This document shows, piece by piece, positions 46,901 through 54,788 of a DNA stretch of 64,000 bases. Every line of letters begins with the position of its first letter. Position 1 is the stretch's first letter. The DNA comes from Halioxenophilus aromaticivorans. Its GTDB lineage: Bacteria > Pseudomonadota > Gammaproteobacteria > Pseudomonadales > Cellvibrionaceae. The position numbers and the translations under genes were made by a program. The notes under the pieces are model-generated. The model did no database searches, was not told the origin of the DNA, and saw only the letters and a program-made list of their open reading frames with translations. Where the stretch lies: assembly GCF_042850945.1 (NCBI RefSeq), contig NZ_AP031496.1, forward strand, positions 4,464,001-4,528,000, written 5' to 3'.

Positions 46901-47299
46901 GAGCTAGTTGTATTAAGCGCTTGTGAAACGGCCAGCGGGCAACTGCGCGGAGGGGAAGGTCCCATTGGTTTATCCCGGGCGTTTTTTGAAGCCGGCGCCA
47001 ATCGCGTACTAGCGTCTCTTTGGCCGGTTGAAGACCACGCCACGGCGGCTTTATTAGAGCTATTTTACAGCGCGATTTTACAGGATGAAATTAGTCCAGG
47101 CGAAGCCTTGCAAATAGCGCAACAAAAAATGATGAATAACCGGGAGTATGCTCACCCCTATTATTGGAGTGGCTTTATTTTTATTGGCGATGACAGAACG
47201 TGGACCAACTCCGACGCAACTTTGATCAGCCAAGCCGTACAACGGTCGTCACTACAAATCAGCGGGCTAACCGCCAGGGGGATTTCGCAAGCTGAATAG
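43946..47299 (+). CDS. Exported TPR-CHAT protease-like protein, copy 1
   Basis: 1117 residues. A signal peptide or anchor (about 18-46, ending near NTAAQ) precedes a beta-rich domain with a CQQC pair (Cys132, Cys135). Tetratricopeptide repeats fill about 200-620 (for example YSKAERSLKDASKLFAAIGN). The C-terminal CHAT domain (about 780-1095) has the caspase-type dyad: His944 in HFASHAKINWDNP and Cys993 in VVLSACETASG, followed by GLSRAFFEAGANRVLASLWPV. CHAT domains are caspase/separase-related cysteine peptidases, often in bacterial conflict or cell-death systems. GTG start with GGG nearby. About 50% similar by eye over the C-terminal domain to the protein at 48944. Substrate unknown. Confidence 0.9.
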   Translation: MATPIIKPEITSPTPKPWRLLTIAGQSIASVCLALLFSTNTAAQIAQKQPLASSKQRHTTSATEKQLTLVFDEQQSAVITIEQSPHQTTLLVLPTYGSDLGVHFKEPSTLTKQPDYNPHLLSSTLLISGEECQQCEIVVSRPDGKINGVPSEISAQLIFFSDEFDPRLHVEKTLQKLSSLDYNVKGNTQLENAFLGSIEQLEQSHSPINQARACSFRIVYSMYNQSNVDNINTLKQCINVAEANQQWASYFSLNIEHIRLALWYQDKEEAALAALKNLYRQIPEKLTNSSQSVTDYLLGRTLLTQGMIEAKLGRYSKAERSLKDASKLFAAIGNHYNLAEAESEIGTMYRFQNQYTKAAAHFENAYNTSKQNLLLDSQQRMRIHYQMAAVSLLNGQYYLALKLLETIDQENYTKTKVWKAHILALKARVLLELNRLNEAEKIYARTWTIYQELGSTSHLATLATNLSRLHSSLGNIELAKHYTEESVRLAGNSWGMDQTIRIQQAQVNYHIEQREYDLALTQIETIEQQFTVAKDPYRLGRVLTQKGETLIRLGKYEAAVNVLEQAQSLHNTAGDYLFETKSNYLIAKAFIQAGQPFARVEPYITKAKGLIESIRSNFLDDRIRQEYFALQKDLYELSLSAHVKASLPASALNSLYEAETFKARTLLESMAQTKPAKGRSDNQEITFDFLNSSFKAASKRPSQDTTLAKPSKVALKQHQQSLKADEALVYYFLGQEQSYLWLMDQQGIEVYPLPNESEIAQQTIALVELINSNPAVSNSRSHWANILQADKTLSETLLEPIAQRISRYQQITVVPDGVLHRLPYAVLLSPAQNYQQPLTKTLAVGYANSIATLHHLKQRRRPIGANKGLLMIANPAMEIAESGTNESDNLVLQQLPAAEMEANKLINLWGSVSKSTLLLGRRASKESLYASSPEDYQVIHFASHAKINWDNPTDSAIKLASTNSNDSSDSADLTLAEITELKLNAELVVLSACETASGQLRGGEGPIGLSRAFFEAGANRVLASLWPVEDHATAALLELFYSAILQDEISPGEALQIAQQKMMNNREYAHPYYWSGFIFIGDDRTWTNSDATLISQAVQRSSLQISGLTARGISQAE

Positions 47300-47422
47300 C
47301 CCCAGTTTGCTTGAGCGCCTTGGCTAAGGCCAATTAACGATAGGTCTGTTTTTGTATAAAGGCCCAACCAACATGGGTAGGTTTTTTTAATTAATTAATA
47401 ATGACCAGCAAGGATGTGAACT

Positions 47423-47899
47423 ATGCAAGACCAAAGCTCAACCCAATCGTTTGAAATACTGATCACCCATTCTGATTTCTATATTCAAAATAAAGATGTA
47501 AAGGCTTCGCCGTGGTTTACAAGCGGTGACATCCTAAGCGTAACAATGCCCACTGCCAGCGACCAAGATCCGACTCTCGTTGTTTATAACCCCGCGAGCA
47601 CAGATAAGCTTTCTTTCAAAACCATCAACAATACCTACAGCTGTAACGCGCTATCTGCGGCTACTTTGTTTGTGACTTTCGACGTACAACTGGAGGATGC
47701 GCCAGAATTTAAATGGCGATTTGAGCTTTTTTCACAGCGCATTCCTTCGAAAGTCTGTTACAAACCCAACAACCAAGATTTAGAAACACGCTATAACTTC
47801 TACGTCTTAGACCAGAGATTCGACCATAAGGATACCTCCTGCGGGCAACCCCAGCACAATGGTAACGATGGCAGTGGCGGCGGCCTAAATAGAAAGTAG
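47423..47899 (+). CDS. Small beta-rich protein with Gly-rich tail, cassette copy 1
   Basis: 158 residues, not recognised. No signal peptide; predominantly alternating hydrophobic pattern suggesting beta strands. It aligns by eye with the protein at 52440: TLVVYNPASTDKLSF against TLTIVDGQNPKKTLTF, FKWRFELFSQRIP against YVWQVEIVRDRIP, and tails ending DGSGGGLNRK against RGSGGGFQPN. AAGGA precedes the ATG. It is three bases from the protease gene, so the two are coupled. It may be a partner, inhibitor or substrate of that protease; none of these is proven. Confidence 0.75.
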   Translation: MQDQSSTQSFEILITHSDFYIQNKDVKASPWFTSGDILSVTMPTASDQDPTLVVYNPASTDKLSFKTINNTYSCNALSAATLFVTFDVQLEDAPEFKWRFELFSQRIPSKVCYKPNNQDLETRYNFYVLDQRFDHKDTSCGQPQHNGNDGSGGGLNRK

Positions 47900-47902
47900 C
47901 CA

Positions 47903-48574
47903 ATGAAACTATATATCGGCGAACCTATTGAGCATTCTGGCACGCCGTTTTGCGGTGCGCTGGGCGCGTTTGTGACTGCCCCAAACACTGACCAGGTTGG
48001 CTTGATCAGCGCCGCCCACGTTATCGCCAATCAAAAGGCGCGCAGGGGCGATACGCTGACGGTGGATGTAAACACCAACACTGGGCTAATTAAACGCGCT
48101 GTGGCTAGGTTAGACCGGCGCGCCTTTAATAACCATTGCGATGCTGCAATAGCCTGGCTGGAGCCAGGCATCCAGCCTTACTTTCAAGTCCCACACTTAA
48201 ACACCGAATTCACCGCTGTTCGCGATCCCAAGGTGGGCGATATTCTCACCAAAATTGGCGGCCGTTCTGGCCTGCGACGCGGCCGGGTCACCGCCATTGG
48301 TGACTACCCTACCCGCTACGACGGCGAGATAAAAAACGTCCGCGCCATGTACTTGGAGCCGCTGTACGAAACCGACGAACACAAGGTGCTCAGTGAAAAC
48401 GGCGATTGTGGTTCCGTTTGGTTTGACGCCAACACTGGAGCAGCCGTGGGTTTGCATTTTGCCGGTGAAAGCTTTTCTGCCTACGGCCCCCTGCACGCCA
48501 AGGCGTGCTTTTTATCCACCACATTAGACCAATTGCAGGTGTCACTTTGCACCGCACAGTGCGTTGAGGCGTGA
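47903..48574 (+). CDS. Chymotrypsin-fold protease with Cys nucleophile, cassette copy 1
   Basis: 223 residues without signal peptide, so probably cytosolic. The triad reads His39 (LISAAHVIA), Asp80 (NHCDAAIAWLEP) and Cys169 in ENGDCGSVWFD, where trypsin-like enzymes have GDSG. A GxCG nucleophile is the hallmark of 3C-like viral cysteine proteases. The PKVGDILTKIGGRSGLRRG segment and the close LHFAGES match the paralogue at 53022, which keeps Ser. It directly follows the small beta protein. Activity is predicted, not certain. Confidence 0.8.
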   Translation: MKLYIGEPIEHSGTPFCGALGAFVTAPNTDQVGLISAAHVIANQKARRGDTLTVDVNTNTGLIKRAVARLDRRAFNNHCDAAIAWLEPGIQPYFQVPHLNTEFTAVRDPKVGDILTKIGGRSGLRRGRVTAIGDYPTRYDGEIKNVRAMYLEPLYETDEHKVLSENGDCGSVWFDANTGAAVGLHFAGESFSAYGPLHAKACFLSTTLDQLQVSLCTAQCVEA

Positions 48575-48644
48575 AGATTACGATGCCACTACTGTGCAGC
48601 AAGGCCGTAATACCTTCTATCGAAACCGGCGCCTGTGCACGCCT

Positions 48645-48910
48645 AGGGCCTGTTGACACTAATTTGGCACCACTGCTGGAGGCCAGCTTCCCGTTCAACT
48701 AGGCGCCAATCGTGAAATGTAGTGGGCCTACATAAGCGATTGGCAACAACGTTGAGCGGGAAGCTGGCCCCAGCCCTACGGGTTGAGCCAGGAAATAGCC
48801 CACTCGTTGTTGCTCGCCGCTTATTTGGGCCCACCAAACTTCCCAGCTCGCGCCTAGATTGGACTATTTCCTGACTCAACAGAGGCTCCGAATTAGAGTC
48901 AACAGGCCCT
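48645..48910. mobile_element. MITE-like 266-bp inverted-repeat element
   Basis: Terminal inverted repeats AGGGCCTGTTGACACTAATT (48645-48664) and, reversed, 48890-48910 match at 19 of 21 positions. Inside lie two long imperfect palindromes: GGCCAGCTTCCCGTTCAAC (48681-48699) with 48751-48769 (18/19), containing a nested GCCAATCG/CGATTGGC; and 48782-48801 with 48861-48880 (18/20). No coding potential and no clear target duplication. It fills the gap between the two CHAT cassettes. A non-autonomous transposable element is the best reading; a multi-hairpin RNA is the alternative. Confidence 0.7.
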
Positions 48911-48943
48911 GGCAAGCACTCACTTCTGATACAATGCCCGGCT

Positions 48944-51900
48944 ATGTTTAGCAAACAGTTGCCCTTGGTTAGCACCGTGAAATGGACTTTATACCGCCCA
49001 AATACCACCGCAATAGGTAAGACTTTCGTAGGCCGAGGCTTGTGCCACACATTACGGCTTATATTAGCGCTTACCTATATGCCGGTTATTGCCGCCGAGC
49101 CCGTGGAGCGGAAAATTACCGTGGCGTTCAATAACACGGAAACAGCGACGGTGTCGTTTTCTCAAACGGTAGACCAATTTACGCTACTCACCCTACCCAC
49201 CCATGGCTTGGCGTATAGCCTATCCCATACCAGCCAACCCATCAGTGCCGGTGACTCTACCCCCCCCGTGCAGCAAATTAGCAGTGATGCATTCTTCACT
49301 ATGGAAACGCGTTTATTGTTAACCGCACAGGATTGCCAGCAGTGTGAAATTACCGTTATCCGAGCACCGAGCGAATACAGCCCATCTGTGGCAGAGCTAT
49401 CAATTACCTCCTATCAAAACGATGGTCATCGCGACCGATTGGCCGCCGAAAAATACTATCGACTCCTCTTTAGTGACGGCTTATTTGACGATTTATTGGT
49501 AGACGCGGGCCAAACTGCAAAACGTTTTACCGCATTAAATACCGCCGACGACAAACTCCGGGCCTGCGAGTTGGATTTATTCCGAGTCAACGAATCCTTG
49601 GAAGCCTCGGCTAAAGTTGCTAAGCGTTGTGCTGCGTTGGCAGAAAAACTGAACAAACCCCATTTGGTTAATTTATTCACGGTTGAGCAAGCCCGTTATT
49701 TCTGGCACATGGATAAAACCGATGCCGCCATTGCCAACCTTACCCAGGTGCTCGAACAAAACCAAGCAAGCGGATCAGACGTCGCCTTTGTCAACGCAAA
49801 CGCGGAGCTGTTGCTGGGTATGATCCACAACAAAAAAGGCGAGTACGCCAGCGCCGATGAGTATTTTCAGCGGGCGGCCGAACAATTCGACACACTGGGT
49901 GAAAAAACGCTGATGACCGATGCGTTGGTGGAACAAGGGCTGTCGTTGCGTTTTCGCAACCAAATGACCAAGGCTGCCAAAGTGCTGGAGCGTGCCTATG
50001 GCGTTAGCCAAGCCGCGTTACGCCACTACGACTATCAAACTGCCAATATCAAATACAATATGGCCATCGTCAGTGCACTGAGTGGCCAGTACTACCACGC
50101 TTGGCGGCTCATCGATTCTTTGCAAAGCTACGCCGATAACGGCGCAACACCGCTGTGGCGAGCTCATATTTTGGCGGCCAAAGCACGTATTATTATGGAG
50201 TTGGGGCGGCTAGATGAAGCCGAAGCCCTGTATCAAGAAGTGTGGCACTTATACGAAAAACTGGGTGCCAACTCCCACTTGGCCACCGTGGCAAACAACC
50301 TGGCTAATTTATACATCGACCGCGGTGACTTTGAGCAGGCGCGCAACTATTTAGAACAAGCCAATCAATTTTGGGGGTCGCAGTGGGGCGAAGAACAAAA
50401 CCTGCGCATTCGTCAGGCCCGGGTAAATTATTACCAAGCCAACGATGATATCGAAGCAGCCCTGGCAGAACTGGCGGCCATGGCGCCTATGGTGGAAGCC
50501 TCCAACGACAACTACCGGCACGGCCGCTTTCTAAGCCAGAAAGCCAACGCCCAGATATTGCAGCAACAATTTGAACCTGCGCTACGCACCCTAGAGCGAG
50601 CCTTGGTGTTGCACAAAAAGGCCAACGATGACCTGGCCAGCACCCGCAGCCATTACCTTACGGCGGTGGCCTTGTACCGCGCACAGAAGCCCCTGCAGCA
50701 GATCTCTGAGCACTTAGAACAAGCCATTGGCATCATTGAATCCAAGCGCTCGCAGATGACGGACGACCGCGTACGCCAAGAATACTTTGCCCTGCAAAAA
50801 AATATTTACGAATTGGCCATTCGTGCCAACCTTACCTTGGAGGACCAGGCCAGAATCCTCACCGGGTTACACCATGCCGAAAATTTCCGGGCTCGAACGC
50901 TGTACGAAAACCTGCTGCAAAAAACCGCGATTGGTGCTGAAGACGGCGAAGGCACACTGCTGAAATCCAGCTTCGATATTTTTGCCAACAAACCCACTGC
51001 CGAACAATTGCCCAAGCTGAGCTTCACGCAGTTACAGCAATATCAACAGGCGTTACCCAGTGGCGATGCACTGTTGTATTTTTTCGTTGGCGAGGAACAA
51101 AGTTACGTTTGGTTTATTGCTGCAGGCCAGGTAAAAATGCAATTGCTGCCCGCGGCGCACGAACTCAACGAGCAAATTTTGCCGCTGGTTGAGTTAATGG
51201 ATCAACGCCCCAGCACGAGCACCCAAGCCTCGCCTTGGCAGTCTTTAGTTGCCAGTAATCGGCAAGTCAGTGATCTACTACTCGGCCCACTGGCGGATCA
51301 GTTAAACGGCGTGAACAACCTCACCGTTATACCCGATGGCGTTTTGCACCGGCTGCCTTTTGCCTACCTACTGGACCCAAACGCCAGCAAACCAGCCCCC
51401 ATTATTGCCAGCACCAATATCCGCTACGCAAGCTCCATCGCCACTGATAACTGGTTAAACCGAGAAAAACCCAGCAGCCAACACGCCAAGGGAATCTTAT
51501 TAGTGGCCAACCCCAAGCTCACCACAGACTCAACGGCAGTGGCCGCCCTGCGCGATGGCAATGGTTTGGGCAACCTCCCGTTTGCCGAAAAGGAAGCCGA
51601 CGCCCTAATGAAATTATGGCGTCAGCGTGGCGACAGCTATCTGCTGGCCCGTGAAAACGCCACTAAACAAAATTTCACTCAGTCCACACCCAACGACTAC
51701 CAAGTGGTGCACTTCGCCGGCCACGCCACCATCAACTGGGATAACCCAGCCCTCAGTGCAATTAAACTGTCACCGGGAAATGATCTGAATGACAACTCCT
51801 TAAACGGGGCGGATCTTACACTGAGCGATATTGCCCAACTGGAGCTGAACTCCGAGTTGGTGGTGCTAAGCGCATGCGAAACCGCCGCTGGCAAACTCAC

Positions 51901-52246
51901 CACGGGCGAAGGCCCCATCGGTTTATCGCGCGCGTTTTTCGAGGCTGGCAGCGCTCGAGTACTCGCCTCATTGTGGCCCGTGGACGACACCGCCACAGCT
52001 TTACTTTTGGAGTACTTTTACCAAGCACTGTTACAAGAACAACTGGCGCCCGCCCAAGCCTTACGCTCGGCGCAGTTAAAAATGTTGCAAAACCCCGACT
52101 ACTTCCATCCCTTCTACTGGGCCGGATTTATCTTTATCGGCAAAAACGCGGCTTGGCTTGGGCAGCAGAACGCGGCAAACAGCACCGCTATTACCTCGCC
52201 TACCTTTTGGCCATTATACGCCCACTATTCGGTAAGCGAAAACTAG
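48944..52246 (+). CDS. Exported TPR-CHAT protease-like protein, copy 2
   Basis: 1100 residues, collinear with copy 1. Signal peptide about 28-48 (CHTLRLILALTYMPVIAAEP), beta-rich domain with Cys131/Cys134 in DCQQCEIT, TPR helices over about 200-620, and a C-terminal CHAT domain with His927 in HFAGHATINWDNP and Cys978 in VVLSACETAAG. The FYWAGFIFIG ending is shared with copy 1. The ribosome site at ATG 48944 is poor. A TACAAT at 48930-48935 would place transcription start almost at the start codon, so a later start within the first 25 codons is possible. Confidence 0.88.
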   Translation: MFSKQLPLVSTVKWTLYRPNTTAIGKTFVGRGLCHTLRLILALTYMPVIAAEPVERKITVAFNNTETATVSFSQTVDQFTLLTLPTHGLAYSLSHTSQPISAGDSTPPVQQISSDAFFTMETRLLLTAQDCQQCEITVIRAPSEYSPSVAELSITSYQNDGHRDRLAAEKYYRLLFSDGLFDDLLVDAGQTAKRFTALNTADDKLRACELDLFRVNESLEASAKVAKRCAALAEKLNKPHLVNLFTVEQARYFWHMDKTDAAIANLTQVLEQNQASGSDVAFVNANAELLLGMIHNKKGEYASADEYFQRAAEQFDTLGEKTLMTDALVEQGLSLRFRNQMTKAAKVLERAYGVSQAALRHYDYQTANIKYNMAIVSALSGQYYHAWRLIDSLQSYADNGATPLWRAHILAAKARIIMELGRLDEAEALYQEVWHLYEKLGANSHLATVANNLANLYIDRGDFEQARNYLEQANQFWGSQWGEEQNLRIRQARVNYYQANDDIEAALAELAAMAPMVEASNDNYRHGRFLSQKANAQILQQQFEPALRTLERALVLHKKANDDLASTRSHYLTAVALYRAQKPLQQISEHLEQAIGIIESKRSQMTDDRVRQEYFALQKNIYELAIRANLTLEDQARILTGLHHAENFRARTLYENLLQKTAIGAEDGEGTLLKSSFDIFANKPTAEQLPKLSFTQLQQYQQALPSGDALLYFFVGEEQSYVWFIAAGQVKMQLLPAAHELNEQILPLVELMDQRPSTSTQASPWQSLVASNRQVSDLLLGPLADQLNGVNNLTVIPDGVLHRLPFAYLLDPNASKPAPIIASTNIRYASSIATDNWLNREKPSSQHAKGILLVANPKLTTDSTAVAALRDGNGLGNLPFAEKEADALMKLWRQRGDSYLLARENATKQNFTQSTPNDYQVVHFAGHATINWDNPALSAIKLSPGNDLNDNSLNGADLTLSDIAQLELNSELVVLSACETAAGKLTTGEGPIGLSRAFFEAGSARVLASLWPVDDTATALLLEYFYQALLQEQLAPAQALRSAQLKMLQNPDYFHPFYWAGFIFIGKNAAWLGQQNAANSTAITSPTFWPLYAHYSVSEN

Positions 52247-52439
52247 CCCGTCAGCCCACCGCAGTTTTAAGTGCACTCGCCCCATACGTGCGCCCTTCAC
52301 CACAATTTACAACCACAAGTGAGATAAACCCTAATCGCTGCGCACCTGCATAATTAGGCTCGCCAGGATGGGAGTGATTTTCAATTTTCGATTTAACGGC
52401 CGTATTACTTTCGTAGCCAATTAATACTTGGAGGAAGCC

Positions 52440-52910
52440 ATGGATCCAACTTCGTTATCCGGCGCATCAGCAGAGCACAAGGATGTGAACCTTAAAATCG
52501 ATAGTTCCACTTTCACCTTGGACATAGAAGACAGAACCTGGATCGGCCCAGGGGATCACTTAAAAGTAAGCTTTGCCAAGGCTGCTGCCAGCCCACCCAC
52601 GCTAACCATCGTGGATGGCCAGAACCCGAAAAAAACACTGACCTTCAGCCCCAACGCACAGGTGCCATTCAAAAAAGTCGATTTATCCACCTACACAGAA
52701 TATCTGACATTCAGTGTTGAGCATGCCATTGGCGGTGGTGACAAATACGTTTGGCAGGTTGAAATCGTGCGTGATCGCATTCCCGATGCTATCAAAGGCA
52801 AACCGGGCCACTACCAAAGTCAGGTTAATTTCTTTTTTAACAAGCTATTACCCAGACACGTTCAGCCAGGGCCAGATCGTGGCAGCGGTGGAGGTTTTCA
52901 ACCTAACTAA
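52440..52910 (+). CDS. Small beta-rich protein with Gly-rich tail, cassette copy 2
   Basis: 156 residues, paralogue of the protein at 47423 and likewise lacking a signal peptide. ATG 52440 is chosen because GGAGGA lies five bases upstream (frame open to TTG 52428). The body shows beta-like alternation (VNLKIDSSTFTLDIEDRTW, KVSFAKAAASPPTLTIVDG), and the end is RGSGGGFQPN. The Cys residues of copy 1 are absent here. It sits between the CHAT and Ser-protease genes exactly as in copy 1, which supports a fixed three-part module. Function unknown. Confidence 0.75.
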   Translation: MDPTSLSGASAEHKDVNLKIDSSTFTLDIEDRTWIGPGDHLKVSFAKAAASPPTLTIVDGQNPKKTLTFSPNAQVPFKKVDLSTYTEYLTFSVEHAIGGGDKYVWQVEIVRDRIPDAIKGKPGHYQSQVNFFFNKLLPRHVQPGPDRGSGGGFQPN

Positions 52911-53021
52911 CGGCCGTTGGGACGAAATAGCGGCAAGCACTAAAAAATCACCGTTTTGTATTTCACTTGCGCGAACTAGTAGGGATGCGGTTTCAGGATA
53001 AACACTGACAAGGAACCTTTT

Positions 53022-53717
53022 ATGTTGATGGCGAAATCTGCCCTAGCCCAAACGGATGGCGCCCCTTGGGCACCGATTGGCGCTTCCGTGGCACACCGTA
53101 AGTGTTTGGCCGGCACTCTGGGTTGTTACGTGCGCTGCACCACTAGCCAGCGAATTGGGCTACTGAGCAACTGGCACGTGCTCAGCCACAGCTTGGCTCA
53201 ACCCGGTGATCGAATAAATTGGCACCGGCCAACGCAACAACCCACGTTTACGCAGTACAAACAGCATATTCCCATCGCCCAATTGGGCGATGGGTTTATC
53301 GATGCGGATGGTGACGCCGCCGTTGCCTGGTTGACCCCAGAACCTACTCAGCTTCCCGTAAAACTAGGCTCTTTTACCGGCACTCGCCGAGCACAAGTGG
53401 GAGATATTTTGGCCAAAGTCGGAGCCAGCAGCGGCCTGACCCGAGCCAGAGTCACCGCCTGCGGCCCGTTTCCTTTAGTGTTTTCGCAACGGGTTATTAC
53501 AATCAATGCCATCCAATTGGAACCGCTGGATGAACAGCCGCAACACCAGACGATATGCGCGGCCGGCGACAGCGGCTCGGTTTGGTTTGATGAAAAAACC
53601 AACCAGGCGGTCGCGCTGCATTTTGCCGGCCAACCCAATCCATTTGTGGGACCGGTAAACGCACAAGCCGCGGATATAGGAACGGTTTTAATGCGCTTAA
53701 ACCTCTCGATTTTGTAG
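53022..53717 (+). CDS. Chymotrypsin-fold serine protease, cassette copy 2
   Basis: 231 residues, no convincing signal peptide; an in-frame stop lies shortly upstream, so no longer N-terminus exists. Triad: His52 (LLSNWHVLS), Asp98 (DGDAAVAWLTP) and Ser184 in AAGDSGSVWFDE. The GDILAKVGASSGLTRARVTA block aligns with the Cys-type paralogue at 47903. AAGGA lies seven bases before ATG 53022; ATG 53028 is an alternative. About 110 bases separate it from the small protein gene, unlike the tight coupling in copy 1. Confidence 0.85.
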   Translation: MLMAKSALAQTDGAPWAPIGASVAHRKCLAGTLGCYVRCTTSQRIGLLSNWHVLSHSLAQPGDRINWHRPTQQPTFTQYKQHIPIAQLGDGFIDADGDAAVAWLTPEPTQLPVKLGSFTGTRRAQVGDILAKVGASSGLTRARVTACGPFPLVFSQRVITINAIQLEPLDEQPQHQTICAAGDSGSVWFDEKTNQAVALHFAGQPNPFVGPVNAQAADIGTVLMRLNLSIL

Positions 53718-53978
53718 AGGAAATAAACTGTTTCTGCAGACGAACAATCACGCCGGCTATTAATTGGCACCAGTGATTAATTTGTTTTACATTGAGTGAG
53801 ATTATTTTTCAGATGGCGCACTAATAGTCATATAAGCTACACGCCGCAACATTGTGGCCATAGGTTTTAATAACACTACTGGATTTCCTAGTACGGGAAT
53901 TCAGCTCAGGGAGGAGCGCCGGTAAATGTTAATCGCGTGGCCGAAAACCGTGTTGATAGTGAATACGAATGCTAGGAA

Positions 53979-54680
53979 ATGATTGTGCAGCAAGACCAAA
54001 CCTCAGATTCCGACTCGCCTTTTTCACACGCCTTCGCGTTGTTTGGTGAACGAACTGAGGTCATCGGTATTGACATCGGCACCCTACCCATAGCCCACGG
54101 CGACTGCCCGGTGGGGATACGAGTGCACGTGGCTACACCGGCGGATGTATTGCGCCTGCATCAGGTGTTGCGCGTGCCCGACGACATTAACGGTGTGCGT
54201 CTAATGCTGTTGCCCACGCAATACCGCACGGTGGCCAGCAAACCCAATAAAGCCGACCCATCCGCTGTGACTAAATACACCATCCAAGCCGAGGGCCTGG
54301 GACAGTTGATGAACCAAATCCTGGCCAAGCAGCATCCCTTAGCCGGCCGCAACCATACGTTAATCGCCACCTCCGGTAGTAATGGCCAGGTGATCGCCCC
54401 CACCGTAGCCAGTGCGGCTAGCGAGATTTTAAAAACCCTGGAAGTGCTGGAAGAAAGTATTAAATGCACACCGGACGCCACAGCCCCCATACTGTGTTAC
54501 CGCATTGGCCACTTCAACGATATCGCCCCTATAGAGCTGTCCATCACCAACGCCGCTAATGGTTTTAAGCATACCCATAGCGGCACCAAATTTGTGGTTG
54601 ATGGTTGCGGTGTCTACACCCATCAATCCGACAAACCCGAGCGTTTCGTGGAGGGTTTTAGGGTCATCCCGGCCAGCTAG
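53979..54680 (+). CDS. Hypothetical protein downstream of the protease cassettes
   Basis: 233 residues, family not recognised. No signal peptide or membrane helix. The N-terminal half mixes strands and helices (EVIGIDIGTLPIAHGDCPVG, VATPADVLRLHQVLRVPDDI); the middle contains a helical stretch VASAASEILKTLEVLEESI. It is preceded by 261 bases without a gene, so it may have its own promoter. ATG 53979 has an AGGA very close; GTG 53985 is possible. Same strand and end of the CHAT block, so membership of that system is plausible but unproven. Confidence 0.65.
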   Translation: MIVQQDQTSDSDSPFSHAFALFGERTEVIGIDIGTLPIAHGDCPVGIRVHVATPADVLRLHQVLRVPDDINGVRLMLLPTQYRTVASKPNKADPSAVTKYTIQAEGLGQLMNQILAKQHPLAGRNHTLIATSGSNGQVIAPTVASAASEILKTLEVLEESIKCTPDATAPILCYRIGHFNDIAPIELSITNAANGFKHTHSGTKFVVDGCGVYTHQSDKPERFVEGFRVIPAS

Positions 54681-54788
54681 AGCCCACAACATTCCCTTGC
54701 CATTACCTCCCCACCAAGCAAGGTTCGCATTCTAGCGCTGGGGCCAGTAGAATTTGCGCCCCGACGTTAACCGCTATTCATTCATGCT

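Noticed and set aside
41966..54680. Type III-E CRISPR (Craspase) related to TPR-CHAT
   Set aside because: No CRISPR array, gRAMP or other cas gene; the CHAT proteins carry export signals.
53979..54680. Bacterial gasdermin partnered with the proteases
   Set aside because: The protein lacks a recognisable gasdermin N-terminal pattern and is separated from the protease gene by 261 bases; resemblance is by context only.
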